Positions 34,201 through 47,720 are shown, numbered from the stretch's first letter. The stretch: 64,000 bases of DNA from Lycocorax pyrrhopterus obiensis (GCA_014706295.1 JACSVZ010000004.1:12065977-12129976); one strand, 5' to 3'. Notes: generated from the letters alone by a model not told the origin. A program made the numbers and translations.

Positions 34201-36346
34201 CACAGATGGCCCCCTTTGAAGTCTCCTTTAAATATTCTGAAATATTTTGGATTTACCCTGAAAAAGACTCTTGTCTTTTAGCACAATCTTGTAGCACAAT
34301 CTTCCAAAGCCTACTAAAAAAGCCTCAAAACAACAACAGCAACATGCAGCCTTCTCACTAAGCAAAAATCAGTACTTTCAGACACAGTTCAAAAAACCAA
34401 GGCAACACACAACCCCAGACAAAAATAGCCTTGAATACAAATTTAATCTTTTATTCCAGAAGCATATATGACACCACTGCTCTAAACAAAATCTGCCTTC
34501 CAAGGGTATTATATAAAGACTAGACCTTCCCAGGATAACGTTCCAGGACCAAGGCAGGAGTGGTTCAGTGTCAGGATCAGTGGCAATATCAAGGAACAGG
34601 AATGTGTGCTCTAAATCCAGAGCAAAGGACCAAATGAAAGGCCATCAACCTTTAGCGAACTCAGCCAGGATCGAGGCTGTCATCCACAGGCTTCAAAGAT
34701 TTCACGAGGTCAAACAGTGACCACCGTGGCTGTCTTCTAGGAGCACTTGTATAGCCAAGCCTGCAACTCCTGCAGCCCAACTCAATGGGCTACTTGATCC
34801 AGAAATGGCCAGTAGACCTCATCTGACTTAACAGCTGAGGAAGAGTTGACCTATGTTCACCAAACTCTCCAGAGCCCACTCAACTTGCTTAAGAGGACTG
34901 GATCTGATCTCAAAGGAAACAAACTCAGGTAAAACAGGCATGAACTGAGAAGCCAATCAAGAACTCAACCAGCCACATTCTAAATCATCTGAAGACCTGT
35001 CAAAGCCCACTTAAAGCAATTCAGAGTGAGACCAAAACAGGCCCCAAGTCTGACAAAGAACTTTCCTTATCCCAGGTTCCCTCTTGGAATCATAAATGGC
35101 CTTTGTGAGCAAGACAAGGTAAAGAATCCATAAAAGTTTTGTGTGGTTTCCAGCAAGGTTTCCAAAACAAACAGGAGAGCTTCAGATCAAGAAGCTCAGA
35201 AACCTGAAAGAAAACAAAACATGGATTGCACCTAGCAAAAGAACATACACATGTACACGAGTCATCACTTGTGTTCAAAGCTCAGTGCAGGAGCTGCCAA
35301 CTCTGTCTTGCTAATAAGTGTCAGTTGTGAATCCCCAGTAAAAGGCATTTATGTGAAATAAAGAGACACATCAATACAGCTTTAACATCCATACCTAGTT
35401 CAAAGCAAGTACAAGTTACATTTGACTTTGTTCCCTCCTCTGAACAAAGCTGTTCCCATCATTCAGAGCACACGTGGATCAAGACCCTCTGGGGTCTCAG
35501 CAGAAGTCATGTGGTTCCAGTACTGTCTAAATTTCATCTAGTCAAAGCATCAAAAACATCTGCAAGTAAAGAATGATGACTAAAAAGAATACTTCTAAGT
35601 CTACAAGTTTTGATAAAAACCATAAGCACACCCTGTCCATGTCTTTTTTCATAAATAAGGACAAAAACATTACTGCTGTCAGACAGCCAAACTTTACTGA
35701 CTTCGAGTGACAGGAAAATGACCTACCAGCAGCCTAACTGCAGAGAACTAGCATCTTCATTTGTCAAAGCTTTGTCAGCCAGCAGAAAGGAGGAAAGGAG
35801 GAAAGGAATTCAAGGAATACATTACAACAGTCTAAAATTAGAAATTGGCTCAATAATGGAAGTATGCCAGCACTAAGAGCTATGAGGTTCAAGCAGATGC
35901 CCAGCCAGAGACAGCCAGAGACACTGGGAGGACAAATTACACAAAAGACCTTCTGGCAGTTGCACCCCAGCATCACACAGATATGCCACACACCTGCTTG
36001 AGCAGGATCCATCACCCACAGCAAAGCCTGGACCATACAGCTGGCACGTTCTGGGTTAGATTCAGTAAGGTCTGTGACAAAAGGAAAAAATGCCTACTCC
36101 TGATGTTACAGCTGTATGCTCACTTTAAGGTACAGTCCCCTTTTCCTATGCCACTTGATCCTAAGATATTTCCTTGGGCCACCAGAAGTATTTTCATAGT
36201 TTTTCCAGATTACTCCAAGCCCTTCACAGCTCGTGGTTCTGACTAGTCCCACACCAGCTTAAAGCAAGGGGAAGGCACAGAAGGCCTGCCTAAAAGGAAA
36301 GGGTCTGCACTTCGCACTTTTTTGGGGAGGAGTGGGGAGGAAATGA

Positions 36347-36796
36347 CATCCTCTCCCTTCTCTCTGCTTTTGTGTAGAGCCTGTTATTCATCTTCCACCA
36401 AATGTAGCCATTCCAAGTCAGTATTCAGAGTGGTCAACAGGACCTCCCTTGAGTCCTTATTCTTGGAGAACAGGATTTTATCTTGAAAAAATAACTCGGG
36501 CACACAGCAAACTGATAACATCTGTTGCTCAATGGTCTTGTTATAACCTATTATATCAGGTTATTAAAAGGCCCACAGCCTGAGATCAACCATTTTAAAC
36601 CTCCATTCCAGAGAAAGCTGTGTTCATCTTACCCATTCAGAAATTTTTATGATAGATGCAGTCACCATAATTATCAAGTATTAAATAAACTTGTCAAAAA
36701 GTTATTTAGAGTTTAGGAACATAAAAGTAAGTTCTTGATGAGAGATTTTGTAATATGATTCAAATTCTGGAAGACAGGATATTTTGCTAGGAAAAT
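36347..36796 (+). repeat. Duplicated 450-bp exon-like segment, copy A
   Basis: This segment is repeated at 44859-45308 with the same length, no gaps and about 11 base differences (97-98% identity). On the plus strand a pyrimidine tract and AG (36376-36377) precede an open frame from CCT 36380 to TGA 36583 (67 codons, including VIHLPPNVAIPSQ, WRTGFYLEK and AQWSCYNLLY). AATAAA follows at 36684-36689. It looks like the last exon of some gene, but I cannot name the protein. There are no TG/CA ends or obvious target duplications. It may instead be an unrecognised interspersed repeat. Confidence 0.75.
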
Positions 36797-37397
36797 GACT
36801 GTTCAATGAAGGCTCACAATGCACAAGTCAGCTAGCACATGGTCAAATTCCCAGCTCTACTCAGAGCTGGGAAAAAGGATTTCTCATTGCTATTTACAGC
36901 CTTTAGCAAGGCATGTCATTTCTCAGAGCCTTCAAGTGGGGCAATGACTTCACTGGAGTATTTAAGGCTACTGTGAGACATTACAAAACATAAAAGGTTA
37001 TTCCTCTAGTTAGAGGTAGTTGTTGTTGACAATGCAGCTGCATATTTCTATCTTTTCTAAGGCAGAGTTAGTGGGTAGAGCTTCTAGCAGGCCCCAGCCA
37101 CAGATTCATGCAACAATGAAGCACTGCATCCCACACTTAGTGCCTCTACCAACTTCAAAATTGGTTTAAAATGTTCCCCTGTGAGCATCACTGAGCATAT
37201 TTGAGACTTTATTTGGAGTTTTTGGTGCTTTTAAGAGTTCTCTGTTGCCAAGAACAAAGTTACCTTGTTTAGACTTCGTTACAAAAATACTCCCATCATT
37301 TACAGAAGTTTTAGCACTCCTGTCAATGAAGGAGAAACTCCAAGATTGACAAATAGGGAATGGTACAAGCTAAAGTTAGCCAAGGTAAAGGAGAACA

Positions 37398-37622
37398 GAG
37401 AATCCCAGAATCACAGAATTATTAGGGCTGGAAGAGACCTCTGGAGATCACCCAGTCCAACCCCTCTGCCAAGACAGGGTCACCTAGAGCAGGTGACACA
37501 GGAACCCATCCAGGTGGGTTTGGAATGTCTCCAGAGAGGGAGACTCCACAATCTTCCTGGGCAGCCTGTTCCAGTACTCAGCCACCCTCAATATAAACGA
37601 GTTCTTCCTCATGTTAAGGAAG
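37398..37622 (-). mobile_element. CR1 LINE 3' fragment
   Basis: Minus orientation. The plus strand reads CCCAGAATCACAGAATTATT, GGGCTGGAAGAGACC, CCAGTCCAACCCC and CAGCCTGTTCCAGTACTCAG, the standard CR1 tail. It appears younger and better preserved than the copy at 28.3 kb. Confidence 0.9.
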
Positions 37623-38977
37623 AATGAGTATTAGCAATCATGCACCTGAAGCAAAGGCATCAGGAGAGTGTTGAAATTCAGCTTGGCAAAGAACATGCAC
37701 CAATCTGCCCAAATTTTAGGCTCCGGGGGAATTTCCATTTGTGCAAGGAGAGACAGGTAAAAGCTGCAAGCACTATTTTCTGAGACACTGGTGAGCACAG
37801 GGCATGTTTCAAGTCCTATATGTCAGTTAACCTGCCCATGGATCATCTCTCCAAAACAGGTATATGTGCTCCAGTCCAGAGCTGCAGGAGCACAGCAAAG
37901 CTTTCGTTCAGCCGTGACAGAAAGCTTTGGGAGGGGCAAAGGGGTTGCCTCCATTTTGGTGTCTAATCACAGAGAAAACTGAGCTTCTCCATCTGCTCTC
38001 AAGAAGCAAGGAGAATGAAGAACAGTTTGAATTGCTTAAATATAAATAGGCTGTTCAGCAATAGGCCAGACAGAAAAGTGAAGGCTGTGGAGAAAGCTGC
38101 AACAAAGTGAAGAGAGACAGGCAATGGGGAGCAACAAGAACAGAGCTCGGCTGAACTGCCTAGGTCAATACAGAGATACAGGTACAAGTCAAGTCTAATG
38201 AAAGGATAATGTTTTGTCTGAAGTGGGCTGTTGAAAAATAACCTATCCACAGCCTGGAACTGAAGTGAATTCAGAGTCCCAAGTTTCTTTAGTCCTCTGC
38301 TCTCCACACTCCACTGCAAAACTCACAAGGCCACTGTACCACAGCCAGTCAGCATAAAGAACAACTCAGTGCTACTACTGCAAATCACTTATAGTTCAAA
38401 CTAGTGAGGCTTCTGCTGAGAGTTTAATGATTCAGAGAGTGCTGATAATCCCAGTTAAAAATTGAGGCAATGGCACACATGGGATTTAAATGTTTTTTCA
38501 GCATTTGAAAAGCAAAGCCAGTCCAGCTTGCACAACAGATAAGAACTAAAACTCTTAACATACGATGATATAATTTTAAGAAGTATCCTAATAAATTTAC
38601 ACAGAAGTTGAACCAGCTGGTTAATGATGGACTTTCTGACTCTTGAAGTAGCTGACATTCCAACCAGAAACATTATTTTATTGTAATGCAATTTATTTAT
38701 AGTCATGTCTGTAGTATTCTTCGCCACAGTAATTCAAAATCTAAGTTTCTTACTAAAAAATTATTCGAGTGTGCTGCAACATTTCAATTCTACCTAAAAA
38801 TTCTTGGCAGGTTTAGTCTTCTGAAAATACCAGTCTAAAACCCTTCTTCCTGCAGTATCTTGCTAACATATCAAATCATACCACTCCAGTGTTGCTTGCC
38901 AGAGGCCAGGATTAAGTAGGGAAGTTGCTGTACTACTGCAGGAGGAGGAGGAAGTCTGTTCCTCCAGAGCTACTCAC

Positions 38978-39136
38978 CACTTTCCAGCGATCTTTGACCA
39001 CGTAGTTGGTCGGGAGAATGTCGACCTGTTCCCCTCCACCACTCATGTTTGGTTCGTCCTTGATGACTGCTGCTAGGCACTGCATTTGCCAGCCAGAGAG
39101 TATTTCAGTAGCTCCCAGTTTAAATGAGCCATTTAT
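38978..39136 (-). CDS. TTBK1: TTBK1 first coding exon (51 nt 5' UTR plus codons 1-36)
   Basis: The minus strand shows a T-rich/C5 tract and AG ending at 39137, then 51 nt of leader, an ATG at 39085-39083, 36 codons, and the donor GTGAGT from 38977. The peptide begins [13 protein letters not shown], continues [14 protein letters not shown], and ends VVKDRWKV just before the glycine-rich loop. This fits the TTBK1 N-terminus closely. The ATG at 39085 has C at -3 and C at +4, a weak context. The second Met (codon 14, MSGGGEQ) has A at -3 and corresponds to the usual TTBK2 start, so initiation at either Met is possible. The acceptor directly upstream shows that the transcript has at least one earlier non-coding exon. 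Coding bases are 38978-39085. Confidence 0.93.
39073..39132 (-). promoter_or_regulatory. Upstream reading frame overlapping the TTBK1 start codon
   Basis: The leader in the first coding exon contains an ATG at 39132-39130 with T at -3 and G at +4. Its frame runs 19 codons and stops at TAG 39075-39073, 10-12 nt downstream of the A of the main ATG and in a different frame. A ribosome using it would pass over the codon-1 ATG. This is seen directly; any effect on translation is inference. Confidence 0.6.
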
Positions 39137-42100
39137 CTGGGGGAAAAAAAAGGGGCAGAGGGAATGAATGACAAAATTATTACAGGTCGCAGTGTAAGTA
39201 CATGCTGCATTTCCACAGGTTTTGTTTATGACTAAATCAGAACCACCCTCTTCGGAAAGAAGGCAAACTCACCTTGCAAACACCAGAGCTCACTCCATAC
39301 ATAACCTGACAGACACAACAATGCTCCAAGTCAGCAGCACAAACTAAAGGGTGACAATCACCAGCTACACCATGCAGGAGTCCAGTGCTCTAGGGCTTGA
39401 CAGTCAAAAAGGCAAAGAGAACCTAACACCAAAATGTTGCAAGGGCTCGTATTGTTACCAGGCAAAAACGTCTTGCTTTAGCAGAGCAGCTGCTACCTCG
39501 GCAGTTTTTATGGCTTGCATTGGATGACATCCAACACAAATCAGAAAGGTTTGCCAGGTATTGCATTCAATAAGCCTAAAAAGTCTGAATAGGGTAGAAG
39601 GCTCGTACGGGGCCAGGGTTACAGACACATCACTGTAATGAACAGCCAAGCAGAGAAGATGGGGATTGTTAGAAAAGGCTTCAGCCAGGTATAAATTAGT
39701 CCTCCTCATACCCTACACACAGTGCTGAAGATGATCAAATTAAAATACAGAGAGATAAGTTGTGCTTGTGGTGTTCATCTTGCCCCTTTTTCCTGCCTTT
39801 ATATGGAGCTCCAGATAGCCTATGCTGATATTAATTTTAAGGATTTTTTGTTACAAATCTTCTACAAAAATTACTTTCAGAAACACATTAACTCGGCTTT
39901 CCTAGAAGAAAATGAACGACACAAGCCTAATAAAAGATCTTCCTTAGATATTTTACTGGCTTTACAAGTAGGCCAGATCTTGGCAATTCTATTGTCCTTC
40001 CCTCAAAATATGAATATTTTCCTTTCTAAAAATGAGTGTTACTGTAGCACTCTGGTTGCAGACTTAGATTAACAACATAAATTCCAAATTTTTTAAAAAG
40101 GGTAGAGCTGGTCACTCAACCATCACACTTCTTCAGGTCCAAAAAAAGGAAAAAAGTTACCAGTTAATTATGAGCCTAAGCAGAGAAGAGAACTCATTCC
40201 CTAGCAATAAAAGGGCTGAGAGGGAAGGCTAGGAAGTGGCCAGCATGCAGTGTGCACAAGGAGGCAGCAGACAGAAGTATGTCAAAAGTGCAAGACAAAG
40301 GATGATCAAACAAAACATGAACAAAAGATCTCAAAGAGATCTTATAAAAATCTTCACAAAAGAAGATTTCATTCCAGATATAGAAGATAACTACACAAAA
40401 AAAAAAGAGCAGCAGACTAACTCAGCAAGAGGGCTGCTGAGAAACATTCAATCCAACATCTGCTAAAGGACAATCAAAATGATAGAAGAGAAATAAGAAA
40501 AAACTGGGTATTAAAGAGATTCAGAAGAAGGGTGCTGCAAAATGTTCTGAATTGTCACTGAAAGAGTCCCGCATCTGTATGGGGTAGCTGTGCTTTCAAT
40601 CATCGGGTACTGAAGTAAGAAACTGGAAAGAGAAAATACCTGCTGTGTCTGGCAGCACAACATTTGTGCTTCTTCTAATGAGCAAGCGGAATGCCATTCC
40701 CAGGCTCCTTCATGTTCACCAGAACACCTGAACTGGCCATCCCTAAGCTACCAGTGGGTGCTGAGCACACAACCTCCCTGCACATCACCATAGGAGGCAC
40801 AGGACAGAGAATGCCTGCAAAAATCTCTCTTAAGGTTGGCTTTTTTTCTGGTGTTTAAAGAAAAGTTAGTTAACTATAGACTGTCCCAAACTTCCAACAT
40901 TACAAAAATACCAAACCCCCCCAACATTAACACACAGAAATAAGTATCCCCTGCCTACTCTTAAAGGTCTCTTCACATCACTTTAGCGTAAGATTTCAGT
41001 CTGGTGACTCGTGGTGGAAAGTAATCCCAAGGAATAATTTTAGAGGAGAGACTGAGCATGCAAGTCCACGAGCACCCATAGCCAGGCAAGGTACAACTGC
41101 GTTCCCTGGTGCACTATTCCACTTTCCTTTATCAAAATTTTAATACATGTGTACAAAGATATCATGTCTGTTACTTAAAGGAATCTGGCTTTGAAATAGA
41201 ATAAAATCCTCCTGGGCAGTACCATGAATAGCAGCCATTTGGCAATATGGAATTACAGAATTAAGTTTACAGATATGCTCTGGTATCGCCAGAGTAATGC
41301 AGCCAAAGCAAATGCCAATTTAATTATAGTCCAAAACAAATTCCAAGCTGTTTTAGATCACAGTAGCAGCACAAATCCATACTTTATTCCTGAGGCAGTA
41401 CAAATACTGCAGAAACATGCTCAGGCCTAAGGGCCAAGCATTACCTACATCCATAGCAAGACCTAACAAGTTAACCTAAGAACCCAGGAGCATCACAAGG
41501 GGCAAAAGAGGGAATGAAGTTGCCTTTGTGCAGAAACCATCAGCACATCTAAATTATGCTTTTAATTTATGCATTATTATAATCCCTTCTAAATCAATAA
41601 AATATCATGTAAATATTGTTTGTCCACCATGAAAACCTGCAGCCAGCACGATACCAGAGCTGACTTTGCTAACAGAAGGGAAGAGGCACGAGATGATCTG
41701 TGGAAGAGTGGAAAGGCACTACTTCTCCTCCCCAATACACAGCAGAGAGCATCATTTCTGCATGTGCAGTGTTACCCAAGTGTCTTAAACCCAGACACTG
41801 CACCACTCTCTTTACCTCTAAAATGTATCAACCACTGAATATAAAGAGACATAATTTAAAGTACAGTGACTGTGAAAACAAGAACTTTCAGTTTGTCTTT
41901 TCCTGTAGGAAATGGACAGGATGTCAAGAAATTCTTGTACCCCTGTCCCATGAAGTCATGCAAGGGAGCTGAGCAAGCCTAAGATACTCTAAAACTGCCT
42001 TCCTAGAAATAGCAAGTGAAGCACAAAAGAAAGCAGCTGAGAAATAAACAGTGACAATAGTAGGACCAAATTCCATCTCTTGGCCAACCTCAGCATGAAG

Positions 42101-42329
42101 AAGTGTGAAATCAGCTCTTCCATACTGCCATCTCCTTCAGCCAACGCTATAAACTTTAAAAACATATAAACTTTATGGTTTTATAAATTTAGTTTTGGCC
42201 TTTATAACAAAAGAAATGCAAAAAACCCCATGTTCACCAGTTCACTGGAAGTGGCATGAGCAGTCTGAGGAGTCACTTTTTATGCTTTTCCAGCTTTTAT
42301 TCTCTATCCTAGATACCCATTCTTGGCCA

Positions 42330-42385
42330 ACTCAGGTTGGGATACTGGCCTAGATGGACCAGTGGTGTGACTCAGTATGGCCTGA
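42330..42385 (+). mobile_element. Old CR1 tail scrap
   Basis: The phrase TAGATGGACCAGTGGTGTGA followed by CTCAGTATGGCC is the 3' region typical of older reptile/bird CR1 copies. It is short and diverged. Confidence 0.6.
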
Positions 42386-44858
42386 ATTGTGTTTTGGTGA
42401 GGTACTTTCAGCAGAAGGAGTGTATATACAATAAATAGGTCTCCTTTAGCCCTCCAAGGAGATCAGAGAACACAAAATAAAGAATCAATGGAAGAAGTCT
42501 CACATACACAGCCCAATCACCTATCTTACAAGGTTCTCTTTCATGCAAGCAAAATTTTAAACAGCTTCATTGGAAAAATTATTTCCTCATTTTATAGGAT
42601 TATAGCACTCTTAAAATTAAACTTATAAATACCAAGCACACCCTGTGGGAATTCCTAATGAATATATGAGATCTTTCCTATGTAGGCTTGCTTCAGTCTC
42701 AGTATACTATGGCTGCAGTGCTCAAAATACAGCCACACTCACAAACATCAAGCTGAAAACCCATCAGACATGGGGTGGTTACTAAACAGCAGAACAAAGC
42801 CATGGAATTCTGTCTCTCACCACCTTACTAAGGGTCCTGGATAATCTTAAGTGTCTTAATCTCACTGTGGAGGAATTGCAATATCCCACTTTATTTCAGG
42901 ACACATCCTTACCTCTGGAAGTCTACAAATTAGAGCAATTTAGACTGCTGCAACCCATGACCCTCTTTACTTGACCAAATTCACCGCCATGAACCACCTC
43001 AGGAACATGATCCAACTTAAGAGCAGAAGTGTTATGGAATGTTGATGTAAACTACAGCTTTTTTGGGGGGTGAGACAAAGTTGGATATCTGCAAAACCAA
43101 AAGAAGTAACCCAATAAATTGCAGTCTAGAAATCAGATCAATCTCCCTGTCCAATACCTGCATGGGAGGAACAATTTAAAAAATAGTTGTAAAAAGAATT
43201 TAAGCATAATTTAGCTGCTCCCAACAGGAACATGAATGAAATAGATGGGGTGGGGAATGAGACCATAACACGTAGGACTGAGAATGCTTAGAAGTAAGAA
43301 AACAAAAACCAGTGGAGTTTCCAAGTGCCACTGCCCAGCAGCACTAGGGCTCAGTTAATGGCAGCAGTAGCTGCATGGACTCAGCGTCCCTCACTGTTTT
43401 TCCAACATCATCTCCTTCCAACACACAATACCAACTATAAAAATTAAATCACTCACACTGAAGCAAACAAAAAAACCCTTAAATCTTTGTATAAATAAGC
43501 TGTACCATGCACTAGCATTCTGCTATCAGGGTAGGAATGCGTATGACAGTACAGGAAAGAAGTTGATTTAAAAAAACACAGTGCACTGGACTAAGAGCCC
43601 CTCAGCCCTGGAATACACCATACTCCCTGCTGAACTTGAAACAGCAATGAAAAACAAGCCATACGCTGTTAGGGTAGCTCTGACAGCAGGAGCTTGTAAG
43701 GTTCTGAATTGTTCCTTGAAGACACATCTTCCTTCACTGGCTGCCCCTGCTGCAGCAAACCCTGCTTAGAGAGCAGGCTCAACTCCTATCAGCTGCAGCC
43801 TGAAGTCTCCTCTGTGACATATTCTTCTCATAGGCAGGGAAGGGCATCAGCCTTAGAAATTCTGGACTTGCTGTTCACAGCATTTCACTTCTGTAAAAAT
43901 CAAAACATCTAAAGGTGAGGTTGCAAGATGCTGGGACTGTTTTTCATCTTTGGATGGTTTATGACCATTAAGGAGTGACTGGGAAAAACAAACAAAAAAA
44001 CTGCAATCAAGGCAGACTGCAATCAATCAAGGTCCAGATTCTCTGCTAACACAAGGCTGCACTGAGCAGAACATACATATTAAACATGATAACAGATGCA
44101 CCTTGACAGCATTATTATGGCTACCCAGTTGCACAGCCAACTGAACTATCACTGCCTGCACAGTGAAAGTAACAGCGCAGGACTTGAGGAAATCAAACAA
44201 AACCCCCAAACAAACAAACAATACCACACTGCCAGAGACTGCATTCACACACATTACAGAGCAGTCAGACACACCAGTAATTTCTGTGCCAAACCCACCT
44301 ATCTGCAGGGAGAATCAGCACAGGAAATTATGACAACAAATCATTAGGAACACACACCAGATAAGCACGCCTACGCTGCCAGGGGTTTATGTGATCCTAA
44401 TCCTCCCCAAACACATCTCAGCAGTAAAGTAAAACAATGGGGAGCAGGAGAATTTTAAAGGAAAGTCTATTATCTTCCCCCAATCTCCTTGACAGAGTTG
44501 CTCCAAATTTGAAACAAGCAGAACATTAAATCCAACACCAGGAAATCCCTCTGATATCATAACCAGCTCAATCTCTACTAATTTAACAGGCAAACATTAT
44601 GGTTTGCTTACAAAGAACATTTAACTGCAGCTTAAGTATATGTACCTGCAAAATCAATATAAATCACTACTGAAAAGCTAGAATAGTCTGCTGGCAGCCA
44701 ACACAAATACATCTGAATAAAAGCAAGAACTGAACAGAGGTTGTATTTATGACATCAGACTCAGCCTACACCTGACACACGGGGATATGTTGTCATCACC
44801 TGATCCTGGACCAGAGTATGACCAAATCCTCAGGTAATGCAAAATGTCCCATCAGGAA

Positions 44859-45308
44859 CATCCTCTCCCTTCTCTCTGCTTTTGTGTAGAGCCTGTCATT
44901 CATCTTCCACCAAATGTAGCCATTCCAAGTCAGTTTTCAGAGTGGTCAACAGGACCTTCCTTGAGTCCTTATTCTTGGAGAACAGGATTTTATCTTGAAA
45001 AAACAACTCGGGCACACAGCAAACTGATAACATCTATTGCTCAATGGTCCTGTTATAACCCATTATATCACGTTATTAAAAGGCCCACAGCCTGAGATCA
45101 ACCATTTTAAACCTCCATTCCAGAGAAAGCTGTGTTCATCTTACCCATTCAGAAATTTTTATGATAGATGCAGTCACCATAATTATCAAGTATTAAATAA
45201 ACTTGTCAAAAAGTTATTTAGAGTTCAGGAACATAACAGTAAGTTCTTGATGAGAGATTTTGTAATACGATTCAAATTCTGGAAGACAGGATATTTTGCT
45301 AGGAAAAT
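44859..45308 (+). repeat. Duplicated 450-bp exon-like segment, copy B
   Basis: Gapless direct copy of 36347-36796. The acceptor-like AG is at 44888-44889, the open frame runs CCT 44892 to TGA 45095, and AATAAA is at 45196-45201. Against copy A the 204-nt frame has eight changes, six of them amino-acid changes (for example Tyr to Phe, Leu to Pro, Gln to His), and about three changes fall in the part after the stop. This pattern looks neutral. In copy B the frame stays open upstream to an ATG at 44844, by chance. Confidence 0.75.
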
Positions 45309-46599
45309 TCATGTATTTATAGATTTGCCATGTAGACTTCATATTACCAAGCACTTTCATAATAAAAATTAGCATAAGTGGGGCAACTGCCACTTGCTGC
45401 ACTGATGTCGTATCAGACTAAATGACACCAAATGGGACAACATTTTTTCAGCCTTCAAGCTCAGTGCTGATCACAACAGAGATTCTATTTGTTATTACAC
45501 AGAAGAGGTTTCCTGGGACTGGCAAAAACATGACAAATCATGCCAACTGTTAGTCACTTAAATCATCCCTCTACAGCCCTTCTGTAACCATTTTCCCATT
45601 TTTGTAAGGAACTCTTCCCTCTAGTTGGTGCATGCTCAGGGGAGCAGATTCATCCTTCCTCTGCTGCCTGCAAATCTAGAGTTTCATTCTCTAATCTTCC
45701 GTCTCATCCCTTTTTAGTTTGCAGACAGCTGGCCAAGGAAAATTTCCTGTTTGACCATTCAGGAACCACTCTGGGAGTCACACTGGCACCACTGGACTTT
45801 TGTGCCCTTACAGGCTGTGTTCCTCTCGTGCTCTTTGTGCCCCTTGCACGTGCCTCTTGGTAAATGGGGATATTTGGTCTGGGGTCTTCTCCTGTTTTAT
45901 TTGAGTTCTACAGAGTCTCTGGATGAACCAGCCAGCCAGCCCTACATGTCCCCATGCCCTTTGATTGGCAACGGGGTGGCACCAGTTCATGGCCCCTTAC
46001 CTGGGCCTCCAGACATTTCCTGCCATCCAGGGCACAACCTGCAGCTCCCACTGCAGCTGCACACCCAGCTACCTGCACCAGGTGTGTTCCTCAACAGCTC
46101 TTCCTTTCTCTTAATTAAGCATACCTGCTAATGGTGTAAAAGGAAAAACAAAACAATTTTGAGGTGTTGAACCACTGTCCTTCTACATTATTACAAATAA
46201 CAAACTTAACAGAATTAAAACTAACAAGATAGCCATAGGGTAGAGTCCAAGGTTATAAATTCCCATGCACAAATACTTAAGTGATTCCCAATACAAAATC
46301 ATGAAGGATTCTCAGAAGCCAGTCATTTATCAACTGGTTGATCATCACCGCTTGTTTGACGTGAGAATGGCATATTCAATTTTCCTTACCGAAATCTTTA
46401 ACAGCAAACTAGGAACACAGTAAGACAGTATATGGACCTCCCCACACAGGTTCTAATTTGGATTTCCCAAAGAATGCCTAAATTAAAACTTCCCCTCCAG
46501 GCTGTATATAATGTACCTGCATTTCAGGTGGAGTGGATGGATACCACTGAGCACACTTACTCTGCTCTTTGAACTCTTTGTACATACAGAAAACATACT

Positions 46600-47720
46600 G
46601 GGTCAAGTGTTCACATCCATCCAGTAAACTGGTCTTCACTGGGATTTAAGTTCCCGGTATAGCTAAACACCTTCCAAAGATAGTTTGTGATTCTTTTTAT
46701 GTTGCTACATAAATTCCTGGAGCCATCCACACCCTTTGTACTTTGTTAGCTATTGCCTCTGTTCCCCCTTGGGCTTTATCACTAAACCATCCAGCCAGAG
46801 CGATTAAATATTTCTTTGGTAGAATCGGTTTTACCTCAATTGTCCCTATTCCATCACCATTTTAGGTTGCTTCCCACTTTTCCCACTCTCTCTTCTTCTG
46901 TTGAGCAGTTCTTCTTATACAGAGTCCTGAGGTCTAGCAAATTTGTCCTTCGCCTCTGGTCACTGCCACAACAGCACCTTGTCCCAGAGGCTGCCTGGCC
47001 ACAGCCTTTAGAGCTGCTCTGGGAAGGGTAATTCCTACAGATTCCTGTAGTGCCTCTGGTGTGGGCTGGGAATGCTTCCCAGCGATTTCTGCAGGTAACT
47101 GTATTGATTCTAGCAAATTGCGTATTTCCTCTCCACTACACACTCTCTCTCCTGCTGATATGAAAAATCCCCACTCTTTCCATAAGACTCTTGCTGCATG
47201 ACCTGACCCAAAAGCACACCAAGAGTCCACACAGATGTCAACTCATTTTCCTTTGAAAATTGTTGGTGCAGCAATGCCACAACAGCTCAAGCTGGTGCCT
47301 CTGAGGAAGAGCCTCCAACAAAGGAATGCCTGGAATATTGCACCCTCACAGTCTGTGCACTGCTTCCAGTGGTGATATTTAGTCTGTGCAAGAACATCCT
47401 AGAAAAATATACAAAAATATACAAAAATTCTTGTACACACAAGCATGGTCTGTTTAATTTCTTTCTGCACTGCTGCGTGAGTCAGTTTCCAAGGAACAAG
47501 GGTGTTGCCAAGACTGTGGAGAGCTTTACAAGCTGGTCTGGACTGCCTCTATAAAAGCCATTTCCATATGTGTCAAGGATGCCATCTAGTTCACAACCAT
47601 CAGTACCTGCCTGCACTCTCCCAGAACATGCCAATAACTGCTTCCCATCCAGGAGTTTTCCTATCTGTGGAGTTAAGCAGCTCTATGACTGAGGCATGTG
47701 CCTTCTCATTCTGCAATTGG
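46600..47720 (-). mobile_element. Decayed endogenous retrovirus pol fragment
   Basis: On the minus strand 47230-46934 is open and reads VDSWCAFGSGHAARVLWKE, then WGFFISAGERV, then EEIRNLLESIQLPAEIA. This resembles the C-terminal half of a gammaretrovirus-type RNase H, including the DSxxAF aspartate motif. A stop lies a few codons before it and neighbouring pol-like text is in other frames, so it is a fossil. No LTR pair was found around it, and the outer limits given are approximate. Confidence 0.55.

Noticed and set aside
45690..46140. Possible LTR or env remnant beside the pol fragment
   Set aside because: No TG/CA ends, target duplication or clear poly(A) signal; could not be tied to a family.
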